A DNA stretch of 64,000 nucleotides from Parastagonospora avenae f. sp. tritici 18332-5 (taxonomy: Eukaryota; Ascomycota; Dothideomycetes; Pleosporales; Phaeosphaeriaceae): positions 248,001 through 312,000 of the forward strand of contig JAFJTR010000004.1 of assembly GCA_022559985.1 (NCBI GenBank), given 5' to 3'. The position numbers and the translations under genes were made by a program. Position 1 is the first letter of the stretch, and each line of letters opens with the position of its first letter. Positions 30,861-41,185 of the stretch are shown piece by piece. The notes below the pieces were generated by a model, which saw only the letters and a list, made by a program, of their open reading frames with translations, was not told the origin of the DNA and searched no databases.

Positions 30861-32324
30861 CTACTCGTTGAAAAAAGAACGCTCGCTCGTCCGTCTGTCA
30901 TGAGAACCGACGTTCCGAAAGGACCAGCTAGCATGTCTCGTCTGCCTCTTTTCATTCGTCATCGCCGATGGCGGGGATGCTACACTACTCACACTTGGCT
31001 GTCGCCACATGCGGTCTGTGCTTTCCCTGCTGTATTCTCCTCTGTCGTTCAACATAATAACTTCCTCATTCGGTCGAGCCAAGAACTCCAGGAGGGTGTC
31101 TCCATTCGAAGGCAGAATCGTTGACTCTCGAACCTTCGCTTCCTTTGATGCGCTGTTGTAGTGCGGGATTGTGCTTGTAGTGGACCGCTCGTTCGATCTG
31201 ACGCTTCTGCTAGCTTGCTTGATGTAGCTGCTGCCCAGTGCAGTTGAAGACCGAGCGGTAATGACAAAGCGTGTGAGCAGGGGACGTAGGGTTGCGAGAC
31301 AACCAGCAACGATACTGGTGCCGCATTCGATAGTGGACCATATGGCGATATTGACGGAAGCCCAGAAGAAGTTGGCGGTGTCAGTGAGGCCCTCCACGTA
31401 ACGGAACCGAAGAAGCGAGCATATGACTCCGCTGTGTGATGTTAGTCTTTATCGCATAGCAAAGACTGAAGCCATAAGCGACAGGTGAGTTGAAAAAGGA
31501 GAATGACGCACGCAGTGGCGAGGCTTAAGATAAGGCCTACAGATATCTTGCTTCTCCTACTCATGTTCGCATTCCAGAGAACAAAGATGGGTAGTACAAC
31601 GAAGACAAGATCTGTGAGAGTAGTTATGGAAGCTTGTTGATAAGCCATAAAGCGGTCCAGCGTTCGCGAAGTGCACTGATTGATGAATTGCTGATCCGCG
31701 TATATGTCGAGATTCGCGCCACATCGGAAGAGAACGTAGAAGAAGGTTGCAACCGAAGAGATGATGTCTGTGCACAAGGTTTAAAGTCAGTAGTCGTCTC
31801 AGCTATTGTCGGCACATCGCCACTTACTAACACCAACATTGACGTAGATAAGCCCCATTTGCCAGGGTTTGACGACGATACGCGCGAAGAAGATGCCCAG
31901 AGATATCTTCAACATCATCATTGCAACAACGTAGGTTGCCTCGCTAACCACCACCCACTGAATATGTCAGTAATCTTCGTGGCGAGAGTTTGAGAGATGT
32001 TGTGACCTTTGTGAGCAGCCGGAGGTGTATCAAACTCGTGATGTGAGTTCCTCCGCCATTGGCATCAATATAGAAACAAGCTCCACAGTACACTGTGAAG
32101 ATCATCTGCAACTTTGTCAGCTACATACTCGGGCTGCTGAGAAATTTGCGACAACTTACAGTGGCCAATATCATAATCGAATCATCCCAGCCGAAATTGG
32201 ATATAATGAATGTTCGGGTCCAGATCCGAAGTAGTAAAAAGATCCACGCCAGGGCCAGAAAAGCGATTGTGATTCTCTCTTTCTGTTCCCCTGATCGCGC
32301 TAAGCTTTCATCGCTATGCGCCAT
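30861..32324 (-). CDS. Fungal rhodopsin-domain (SAT4-like) integral membrane protein
   Basis: Five exons, 32324-32160, 32105-32007, 31957-31828, 31767-31512 and 31431-30861, give 406 residues in frame. Hydrophobic helices alternate with family motifs: ITIAFLALAWIFLLLRIWTR, then GWDDSIMILA (the WDD signature), a CYS-containing loop GGGTHITSL, YVVAMMMLKISLGIFFARI, CTSRTLDRF, TDLVFVVLPIFVLW, a basic SRRSKISVGLIL loop, and NFFWASVNIAIWSTIECGTSIVAGCLATLRPLL, which is strongly diagnostic. The C-terminal ~100 residues are a hydrophilic Ser/Arg-rich tail. Seven helices are expected. The family is large in Pezizomycotina and includes Pth11-like receptors and cluster-linked membrane proteins; ligands are mostly unknown. 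Intron 2 has an atypical GTCACA donor. Confidence 0.85.
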
Positions 32325-33801
32325 TCCTGTATACCGTTGAGCATGAGGAACAGAGTTATAGGAGCAATCGTACTGGAAGCTCGGCAGTATCCTGTATATC
32401 TCCAGGCTATTAACGGGTATAACCCAGCCCCTGCCCCCCGCGTCTATCGGGCAGCAAATTCGATGGTTTAAAGATAAGGTTGGGTAAGCTTCGATTCTAA
32501 CGGTGCTAGTGGTAGCTTTGACGTGCGGGGAAGTTTAGGGTTCCAAACAGCGCGTTCAGGAACTAGGAACTAGGAACCAAAGAGGACGGTAGACGAGGGA
32601 TGATCGCAGGAAGGAAATAGTGGCTGAACAGCAGCATAACAGGTGTAGCATTAGTAGACCACCATGGTTGCACAACATGCGCTGCACGCCACGATCCGAG
32701 CGTTGCGACACAAGGGTGGGACAAATATCAGCGAAGCAGCTTTTGGAAGCGCCTTGGCCGCAATAAGCAAAGTATAATTCGTTGTGTAGGAGTCGAAGAA
32801 GTGGAAGTTGACCTTTCCAATTATCGTGCCACTCCGAAAAGAAAACATGGACATGTTACTGGGGTGGGTGGCCATTATAATGCGAGCTGTGACGCGTCAT
32901 CTCTTATAGGACCAGCTGACCCATCGGCAGTACCGCATTCCATCGCAAAGTCTATCTCTGGTACGAGTGTCATAAGCCGTGTCTTTTGCGGAGTCCAGCC
33001 TGAAGGTAATCGGCGCCGTTAGATCCTCGTACCCGACCAATGATCCGGTCGGGCCGTATGCGGAACGAGAATGAAAATTTCAATGACGAAATATTGGCGG
33101 ACCTCGAACACATTTCTAGAAACTTGTGATGTTGTACGACATAGAGTGTCGAGTGGGGTGGAGAAGTGCTGCAGGAACGGCCGGACCGGTAGTGGACAAC
33201 CTTGGAAAGTAATTTGCGCTAACCTCTTCTGCTAACCCTTCAGCTGACGATCTGTTGACCAACCATGGCCAATCAACAACCATTTCACGCGTAAAGGAAC
33301 CTCCCCCGAAGTAAGAGTTGATTTTGGAAGTCCACGGCGATGCGTTCACGTCGCGAACTCTTTTAATCCGATAACGAGACCTATGGTTGGCTTTGAGGCG
33401 ATAGTACCCACCAAACAGCTCCGTGGACCCAATTCATACATCGAACCCACCTCACACGTCCGTAAATACGCCACGATCCCGTGGTACTGCAAACAAGATC
33501 CGTGACGAACGCCTAGAGCGTTATCTGTCACCAAGTCTGCGACAAAAAAACGGTTCTGGATAACGATCTTCGCTCCAAGACTCCACTATACACGCTTGCC
33601 TTCACTCACCCCGGTCCCCGAGATCTCATGCGTCCTGCGGTCAAACCCGCAATCCCTGCATATTCTGTACAGCTCCACGAAAGGTCACCTGAACACCATT
33701 GGTCTGGTTCACCCGAGTTCCCAACGACAATCTGGAATACTTCTTATTGGAGGGGTGACTGAGCCGATCCACAACTGCTATTATCCACGAAAACACTCGA
33801 C
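32325..33801. other. Intergenic region
   Basis: About 1.5 kb between the divergently oriented membrane-protein and APC10 genes, so both promoters lie here. It contains a perfect 7-bp hairpin (CCCGACC 33032-33038, GGTCGGG 33047-33053, 8-nt loop). No gene is supported. Confidence 0.5.
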
Positions 33802-34977
33802 ATGCCGCCATCTTTGAGAAACAGAGCACATGCGCAGAACCCAGACGACACAGATAGCGAGGTCGAGCTAAGCTTCAATGGTCACGCCACCGGACCACAT
33901 GACATGCAAGAAGAAGACGACGAGGAAGAGGAAGATGAACTCGTCGGCGAGGAGGATGAAGACGACGAGGGACCTGGCGCACCCCAAACTCCACTTCCCA
34001 ATCTCGATCCTCCACCTGCCCATCTGCGCGAAATAAGCACATTAGCTTCATGGACCGTATCCAGCTCCAAACCCGGCTGCAGCATTCCCCAACTCCGCCA
34101 TCCCTCCACCTCTCTGTTCTGGCAATCCGACGGCCCACAACCGCACTACCTCAACATCCACTTCTTCAAGCTCGTTCGAATCGTCGCCCTGCGCCTCTTT
34201 CTTGACTTCGAGCAAGATGAGAGCTACACGCCCACGCGCATCATCTTCCTCGCCGGCAGTGGGATGAACGACCTCCAAGAGTGGGGCGAGATGAAGCTCG
34301 AAAGCCCCCGCGGCTGGATCTATGCCGACTTCAGCGCCGTCGGCGACCCAGACGACGAAGGCGACGACGAGGACGAAGAAGGCGATACGCGCATGACCGA
34401 CCGTGCTCCTCTCCCCGTCGATAACATCCAACCTACCCACCCCACCGACGCCTCGTCAGACTCGGAAAACAACAACCCCCAGAACCCCCGCCAGCAGCAC
34501 CAAACGCCCCAATTGGGCTACGCACACGCAGCGCAAACTCCTCAATTGCACGTAACTCCACAGACTGGCAACGCGCTTGGTCAGACTCCCCAGTTCACGC
34601 AAACTCCCTCCTTCACCTCCCCCTCCACCCGCCCCCTCCCGCGCCAACCCTTCGCCGCGCTCGCCACAAACCCGACTCTCAACCCCCCGCCGACGTCACG
34701 CGCCCCGCGCATGCCCGTCCTGCGCGCGCACCTGGTGCAGATCAAGATCCTGGAGAACCACCAGAATGGCAAGGACACGCATTTGCGCGGACTCCAGATT
34801 TTCGCGCGGAATGATGAGAAGGAGGGGGGTGTTGGGGGCGTGAGGATTGCGGGGATGGATGGGATGGGGATGGGGATGGGGATGGGGAATGGGGTGGTGA
34901 AGAAGGGGAAGAGGGGAGGGGTGGATTTGGATCGGGTGGAGCTGGGAAGGTTGGGGGATGAGGTTTGGGTTAGATGA
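33802..34977 (+). CDS. APC10: Anaphase-promoting complex subunit 10 (DOC domain)
   Basis: Single-exon gene of 391 residues from ATG 33802. After an acidic leader (EEDDEEEEDELVGEEDEDD) the DOC beta-sandwich begins with REISTLASWTVSSSKPG, followed by LRHPSTSLFWQSDGPQPHYLNIHF, the core Apc10/Doc1 signature, and LRLFLDFEQDESYTPTRI. The fold is interrupted by a ~120-residue insertion of Asp, Gln, Thr and Pro-rich sequence with QTPQ repeats, and resumes with LRAHLVQIKILENHQNGKDTHLRGLQIF, which holds the second half of the domain. In yeast and animals Doc1/Apc10 is an APC/C processivity subunit that helps form the D-box receptor. Usual family members are about 180-250 residues, so the extra length is the acidic leader, the insertion and a Gly-Met-rich end. 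Confidence 0.88.
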   Translation: MPPSLRNRAHAQNPDDTDSEVELSFNGHATGPHDMQEEDDEEEEDELVGEEDEDDEGPGAPQTPLPNLDPPPAHLREISTLASWTVSSSKPGCSIPQLRHPSTSLFWQSDGPQPHYLNIHFFKLVRIVALRLFLDFEQDESYTPTRIIFLAGSGMNDLQEWGEMKLESPRGWIYADFSAVGDPDDEGDDEDEEGDTRMTDRAPLPVDNIQPTHPTDASSDSENNNPQNPRQQHQTPQLGYAHAAQTPQLHVTPQTGNALGQTPQFTQTPSFTSPSTRPLPRQPFAALATNPTLNPPPTSRAPRMPVLRAHLVQIKILENHQNGKDTHLRGLQIFARNDEKEGGVGGVRIAGMDGMGMGMGMGNGVVKKGKRGGVDLDRVELGRLGDEVWVR

Positions 34978-35360
34978 GAGGGGAGAGGACGTGGAAGTTA
35001 GTTTTGAGGCGGTGAATGAGGGAAGTATAGTTCCGCAGAGTGCACCACCAAACGAATTAGTGGGAAGAAGCATCTCACAGCACAAAAATCAGTCGTTGAA
35101 CAGATTACAATAATGAGTTTTTGAACCGTCTTGTGCTTCTCTCGCTCACTCAAAAATATAAAGGCTCGCTCAAACTCAAACTAGTCCTCCTTCACCTTCT
35201 CCTTTCTCGATCCTCCCCACACCCAGCCCAAACTGTTCGAAGGCCCAAAGCGGCAAGCTCGAAATCTATATGTGCTTTTACCCACACCAAGGAGATATTA
35301 GTCTACTACCCATAGTTGAGAATCTGGACCAAAGTTCCAACCTAAACTGAAAATCTTCAC
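34978..35360. other. Convergent 3' intergenic region
   Basis: 383 bases between the ends of APC10 (plus) and the ELO-domain gene (minus). It probably holds both 3' UTRs. Nothing else is supported. Confidence 0.5.
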
Positions 35361-37483
35361 TTAGAACAGACCTTTACCCTCGTCCTTCTCAAGAGTGTTG
35401 TTGACGTCCTTTGGCTCGGGCTCGTTCTCTGGCTTCTTGACGTCCTCGTCCTCGATGTCTTCCTTCTTGACGAGAACGCCGGACTCCTCGGTCTCTTTGC
35501 GGTCTTTCTTCTTCTGCGGGAGCTTGGATTGGTTCTTCTTCTTGGGGCTCTTGCCTGCAGTTTCCCAGTCCTCGGAGTTGTTGGCGTGACCGTTGGCATT
35601 GCCATTTGCGTTACCATTGGCCTCTTGCTTAATCTCATCCTTCACGTCGATAGCCTTGTTCTTTGCTTCCTGTGCTTGCTGCGCGAAGTTCTCGCGAGCG
35701 GCATTGGCCTGCTTTTCAAGACTGGCCTTGGTGTCTTGTGCGGCTTTGGCAAGATCGTTGCTGACCTGCTTGGCCTTCTGGCCGACAGTTCCAGTCTCTC
35801 CGTCAATCTGCTCTTTGACCTTGCGGTTAACATTGTCGATGAACTTCTTGTTGGCGGGGCTGAGAGAACCGTGTCGTTCGTCCTTGTCCAGGCCGTTAGC
35901 GTTGAACTTGCGACCACGGACGGCATCCCTTGACTTGTGGACTGCTGACGACACGGCATCCTCTGCCGACTTCTCAAGCGATTCAAGCTCGCGTTCAACG
36001 CCACGGCTGGCATCGCGAGTGGCTTTTTGTACGGCGGTGTGCTTGGTCTGGTGCTTCGTGTTGGGCGAGGTGCGGCGGAGGTAGGACTTGAAGAAGAAGC
36101 GCATGAAGAGGAAAGTCAGCGGCGCAAGGTAGATCAAGTTTAGGTAAATGGCGAAAGCCTGTCCGGAGGTGTCGATGCAAGGAACAGACTGGTATTCGGT
36201 GCGGTAAACGACCCTGTTGACAGTCTCCTGCGGGCGGTGGAATATTTGCTCAACGGGATGCTCGGGACGTTGACCAGCTGCCAATGCCTGCTGTTGCTGG
36301 TAGTATGGCAGAGGCTCGCCGGGGACCGCAATGTTCTCAGCAAGACCTTCGTCACCAGCGGCGCGGTAGATGAGCTTCCGAAGGAACGCCAGAGCAGGGC
36401 CGGTGGCAGTTGGCAGAGCTGCAACTGCAGAGCTCGTGGCCGAAGACACGGCAGACGAGATGCTTGAGGAGTTGAGCTTGGGAGCAACCTTCTCGATGAT
36501 CTGGTGTGCGACTGTGACGGGGATTGTGTACGAAACAAACAGGTGGATAGCAGCGTATGCTGACCCGACAAGGAATTGCGTAATTTGGAGAGTAGTGAGG
36601 GTTCGCTTGACGACGTTAGGGACGCGGTAGCCGAGGGCAGAGACGGTGTAGTAGGTGTACTATAGCTTGTCAGTGATGTCTGCCATGGCGGATTCAACAT
36701 GCTTACCATCATGGCGTGAATACCAGAGTTGACGAGGACGAACATCCAGATGGGGGGTGCCATGAAGCGCATTCCAGCCCACATGGACAACATAGCGCCG
36801 GCGTGGTGGTACTTCTGGAGAGTCGTGCTACGCTTGCCCTTTGCGAGGATGATAGCCGTGTCGAGGACTTCGTAGAATTTGGAGAGGTAGAACCACCAAC
36901 CCCAGAAAGCGAGACCCTCGTTCCAGATCCTGCCAACATCGCTCGGGTCTGGCAGGCCAGTCGCAGAGTCGACGAGAATGTTGGAGTTCTTGCTGGCCCA
37001 GGTGTTGGTGGTTGAGTTGTAGGTGACAGCATCGCCGAGCCCACGGGGCCCGTTGATCTTGCAAAGCGCGTCAACGGTGCCAACGACGGAATTCGGGTCA
37101 CTGTAGTGAGGGAATGACGTCTTTAGCGCGCGGACCATGGCCACGCAGGTGATGGCTGAGTAGACGGCCAGAAAGACGTTATGGAAGATGACAAAGGCGA
37201 AGAAGGGTCGCGTCTTGGAGATCCTCCACGCCTTGTTCCCATGCTGGCGATTGTACCAATTGAAGTACGTGACGGTGATGGCGTACACGGTGGAAATAGC
37301 CAGCGGCACTTTGTAGGCCAGCGCGCCTTCGAAGATGTTCTGGGGGATGTGGAACGGGTTCGCGAGGGTCGGCTCAATAACGTAGGGGTTCGTAATTGGC
37401 TGAGGCGCAGAGTCTGGCGGGAATTTGAAGACTGACCATGACGGAAAGTCAGGAGTGTGTAACGATGGGCCGGCGCCGGACAT
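35361..37483 (-). CDS. ELO-family fatty acid elongase-like protein with long helical C-terminal extension
   Basis: Two exons, 37483-36707 and 36659-35361 (47-nt intron GTAAGC...CTATAG), give 691 residues. The first ~320 residues are an ELO membrane domain: transmembrane segments around 58-76 and 94-116, the signature KFYEVLDT at 202-209 (K202, E205, D208), and the histidine box region LQKYHHAG, where the first His of HxxHH is Gln (Q223, H226, H227). ELO proteins are ER condensing enzymes that extend acyl-CoA by two carbons. Residues 427-449 add another hydrophobic helix, then a ~240-residue charged, Ala/Lys/Glu-rich amphipathic tail with LEA/apolipoprotein-like helices, an NGNANGNANGHAN repeat and a Lys/Glu end. 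Yeast elongases are ~345 residues, so half of this protein is extra. The enzyme class is likely; the substrate is unknown. Confidence 0.85.
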
Positions 37484-38459
37484 GGTGGGTGTGGTTGCTG
37501 CCGCGCAGCTGGTCGGGTGCGCGAGGTGATGCGCGCGAATACCTAGGTAGGGACGTGACGGTATGCGCCGGGTTGATCAGCTGACCAGGTTGGGGTGCAG
37601 AGGGACAGCGTCGACCGTGTTGTTGCTGCGGCGTCGAGGTGTGTTTGGCAATGAGTGCGTGACGCGTTGGGAATGAGAAGAATGGTGTTTGGTGACTTTT
37701 TGCCGCTAAGCCCGCAAGATCGGTCGCCGCAAGACAGACCTATCACATCAGCCGCGTGTCGGATTAGACTGGATGGTCAGAGGGTTGGCGTACGTCGGTG
37801 GTGACCCTGCCCAGGTGTTGTTGGGAGCACACGATAGCACGATAGCGTAATTCTGTCTGCAAGACAATAATTACCTGCTGCACGCGTGGAAGGCGCGGTG
37901 CGGACGCTCAACAGATATAGACAGCAGCTTGCAGCAGTGACCAAGCCTCGCTTTTGCCACGTTTCCCGTCTCTACGCGGCGCTCGACTCTGTCAGAAAAA
38001 AAGATTCTGGTCAACGATTTGCAGCGACAGGTTAGCGACATTTTGCAGCAAATCATAGCAATGACATCAACCGAGGCTTCACCCACAGCCGCGAACTAGA
38101 AGCTCTTGGCAAACATCTTGCCCTTGCAGGGGCCTGTGAAAGAAATTGTCCCTACCTAAATTCATCGAGCGACCCGATAGACTCGCAAGTCTAACGATAT
38201 AGGTCATGGTAATGTGTAGTCTGCGGCATCACGGAAGGTAGCGACATGCCCTTGCAGCTTCAGACCTCTCCCAATGTTTTTGTGACAGGCATGTCAGACC
38301 CTGAAAAACGCACATGCATTGACCAAACGCTCCCGAAGTCAACTCTTCAGGGTTTGTGGAAGGGCATAACAGGCATGGCGCAACGCGGCGTCACATCAAA
38401 TGGCTGAGGATCGTGAAGACGTAATATCATTCGGGATAACTAGCGCGGAACGGATAAAC
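37484..38459. other. ELO gene promoter and Aim3-like 3' flank
   Basis: 976 bases between two minus-strand genes. No supported gene, RNA gene or repeat. Confidence 0.5.
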
Positions 38460-39733
38460 TCAGAACTTTGGTTTGCTGCTCAGTGGTATCGGCGGTGGCT
38501 CGCTCGAGCTCCCAGCCAATTCTTTCTTCTTCGGCGGTGGAGGCGGCGCGAGCTTCTTGCCAACTGCCCCTGGTCCCGCCGTTGTGGGTGACTGCGGCGA
38601 CGATGCTGTGCTCCCTGAAGCAAAGTTGTTAACTTTGCCAGCAATGCCGTATTTCTGGTTCAATCCATTCGCTGCCTTGAACCCCGATGCTACCTGTGCG
38701 CCATGCCGCTGCTGGAAATTATTCGCAGTTGATGCGGCGTTCTTGATGTCTGCTGCCGACACCTTCGACGGATCATCGCGAAGGCCACTGGCCGTTCGCA
38801 GTGCAGCTTGTTTGTCTGCCCATGATGTTCCTGTGGTCGGCGCGGCGCTGGTCGAACCCCCTGCAGACATCTTCGAGAACCTACTCTGCAATTCGCCCAG
38901 CTGTGAGCCATGGCCTGTTGTTGCTGCCGGTGGGGCGGCGGTAGGTGTGATTGCAGAAGCAGAGTTCTGTCGCGGCGGTACAGGCGGCGAGTTGGTCTGC
39001 CTGGGAGGAACTGGCGGTGAAGCAGTTCGGTCTACACCAAACCCGGGCACAGAAACACCAGCTTGCCCCAGCCGGTTCAATGCTCCCTGATTCAACACTC
39101 CTCTTGCTGACGGCGGCTCCTGGGTAGCCTCGGTGTATGTTGGCGGAGGGGGTGGAGTATGTTCATTCGGGTTCTCGGTCTGGCGGGGAGGCAGTCGTGG
39201 GGGAAGACTTGGTTTCGGTTTCGATGCGCTGCCAGTTGCAGGAGAAGCAGCACCTGGCCTGAAGGCAGGTGGCTTAGGGAGATGTGATGTATCGAGGCCC
39301 GTTGTGTCTGGCCTGTAGGGCCCTGGCGGCGGTCTGTTCGCTTCCTCCTCCGCTCTTCTCTGCGCTTCCTCCCTCTCCTGCAAGCGCTGCCTCGCTGATC
39401 CCGCAGGAGCTGTCGTGCTGGCTGGGGCTGCCCGCGATGCTACTGGACTTGCTCCATAATCCAGCCTTTTCGGTGGAGGTGCAAATGTGGATGGATCTTT
39501 CAAAGATGACAACGGTGCAGACTGGTGGCTTTTTGCAGCTTCTACATGTGAGCTACTACCGCCGCCTCTTCCTAGCATTCCTTTCTAAACGACTTAGCCT
39601 GTGGTTGAGGAAGCTGGGAGAATGAGGACCATACCACTTGTCCTAGCCTCCCTCCACCTCCATCGGAATTCGCTGCGCGGTCCCTCTCGGGATGCCAGCC
39701 TTGCTTTGCGATGTTCTTCAACTTATCAGCCAT
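38460..39733 (-). CDS. Aim3-like proline-rich protein
   Basis: Two exons, 39733-39635 and 39584-38460, give 407 residues. The intron (GTATGG...CGTTTAG, CTAAG branch, 50 nt) is needed to bypass an in-frame TAG and joins MADKLKNIAKQGWHPERDR to KGMLGRGGG. Features are an N-terminal basic/aromatic start, LKDPSTFAPPPKRLDYG, a short coiled segment RQRLQEREEAQRRAEEEAN, many SH3-type polyproline motifs (PPVPPRQ twice, PPLPPRLPPRQ), and a C-terminal helical region (ADIKNAASTANNFQQRHG, AANGLNQKYGI) ending in PPPPPKKKELAG. The layout fits the fungal family that includes yeast Aim3, an actin-patch-associated protein that binds SH3 partners. The assignment rests on layout and short motifs, so treat the name as provisional. 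Confidence 0.6.
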
Positions 39734-41185
39734 ATCTTGCGCAGCGGTCGTCGGAGGACGATCATCTTGAACGCGTGATGAATAGTGTGTACATAGCGTG
39801 CTGCGGCCCGATGACGAAGCCAAGACGACCTCTAGCGACTCCTGGGCAGCCTGGCAAACGTCTTTCAGCCGAGCCTTCCCAAGGTTCCGCCCTCGACAAT
39901 GGCCCCGAAACAACACTTCCAAGGCTTGACCATCCTCGCTCAAGCATGATGGTCATCGTCAGCAATGCCCACACGCTGTGAGCACTTTGGTCGCGTTACT
40001 CGTGGCACAAACCTGGAAAATGCGGCCGAAGGTGCGTAGGTACTAATACCTGGCCGTACCTCGTCACATAATCAGTAGGTGGCAGTCACGGATTGGCACA
40101 ACGTCGACTGTTGAGCCCTATCTGTTCCCAAAACTTGCAACACGGCAATTGCCCGAGCCCGATGTCTAACATGCACGCTGACGGGACTCAATCCTATGAG
40201 CGGTGCATGCGAAGATCGGCTCTCTCCGTTGTTTCAAGTCCGACTTTGTGATATCATGGCTTTCCGACAGTGCGGGTAGCTGCAGAGTTGGCCTTTCGCC
40301 AGCCTGTGGGAGGAGAGGGCTTCCCTCTCGGTGCTACTAATCTCACCAATCGACTGGCACAAGACGGCAAAACCAACAAGTCTCGCCGTAAGATTCCCAT
40401 CGCGCCTCCGGCTATTCCAGCGCGACTTGCAAGGGCATCCTTTGTGGTCACTCGCTCCTACGCTTTGTGTCGCTCCTGTTCACTACGATGTGTGGCAGTG
40501 ATCGTTTCAATGCACCACATGTATCGAAGCAACAAAGAACCAACTCGTTCAGGCTTCCCAGGCGCAAAAGTATCGTTTGCTTCCCCACCGATCGACGGCT
40601 AGGGCCAAAAATACCTATTCCGAGCGAGTGGGGTTGCTGCTTGGTTGCCCAGCGTGCAGGCATTGAGGCGGAGCACCTCCAATAGCCAGCCACCTCCAAG
40701 GCCACAAGCCGTCTTACGGACTTGGGGTCCGCTGGCTTGACAGCATACGGCATATTACCACCTCACAGGGAAGTCTGCGCCACCCTCAGCTGCAGCTTTT
40801 CAAAGGCCCGTCTCCCGAACCTCTAGTATTCCAGTGTGCCCACGTTCAACATGAGGAACGTGTTGGCGCTTTCACCTCTTTGACTTGAATACAACTTCTT
40901 GTCCCGTGGAGAAAAATCATCCTCGCGTCATTGAGTACCCACGCAGCCGTAAGGTTGGTACCAGGACTTTCGCAGTCCGTCAGCCGGCCCCGCACCTCCT
41001 ACATATCAACAAAGCTGGTGATCACCATCGCATGCTTGTTCTGCATACAAGCACTTGACGGTACGATTGACGAAATCGATCCCATCAGTTCACCTACCGA
41101 TCAGCTTCTACATCGAGGATCGACATTGCCAAAAGTTGTCTTCGTCCAGTGTAATCATAGCATTGCTTTCCCACACTGAGTTCCA
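39734..41185. other. Divergent promoter region between Aim3-like and single-pass membrane protein genes
   Basis: About 1.45 kb. An open frame at 40931-41179 contains a hydrophobic stretch (LVITIACLFCIQAL) but lacks an ATG, and I could not splice it to the next gene. No RNA gene or repeat was seen. Confidence 0.5.

Noticed and set aside
40931..41179. Hydrophobic open frame just before the single-pass membrane protein, considered as a signal-peptide exon
   Set aside because: It lacks an ATG and I found no donor/acceptor pair that joins it in phase to the next gene.
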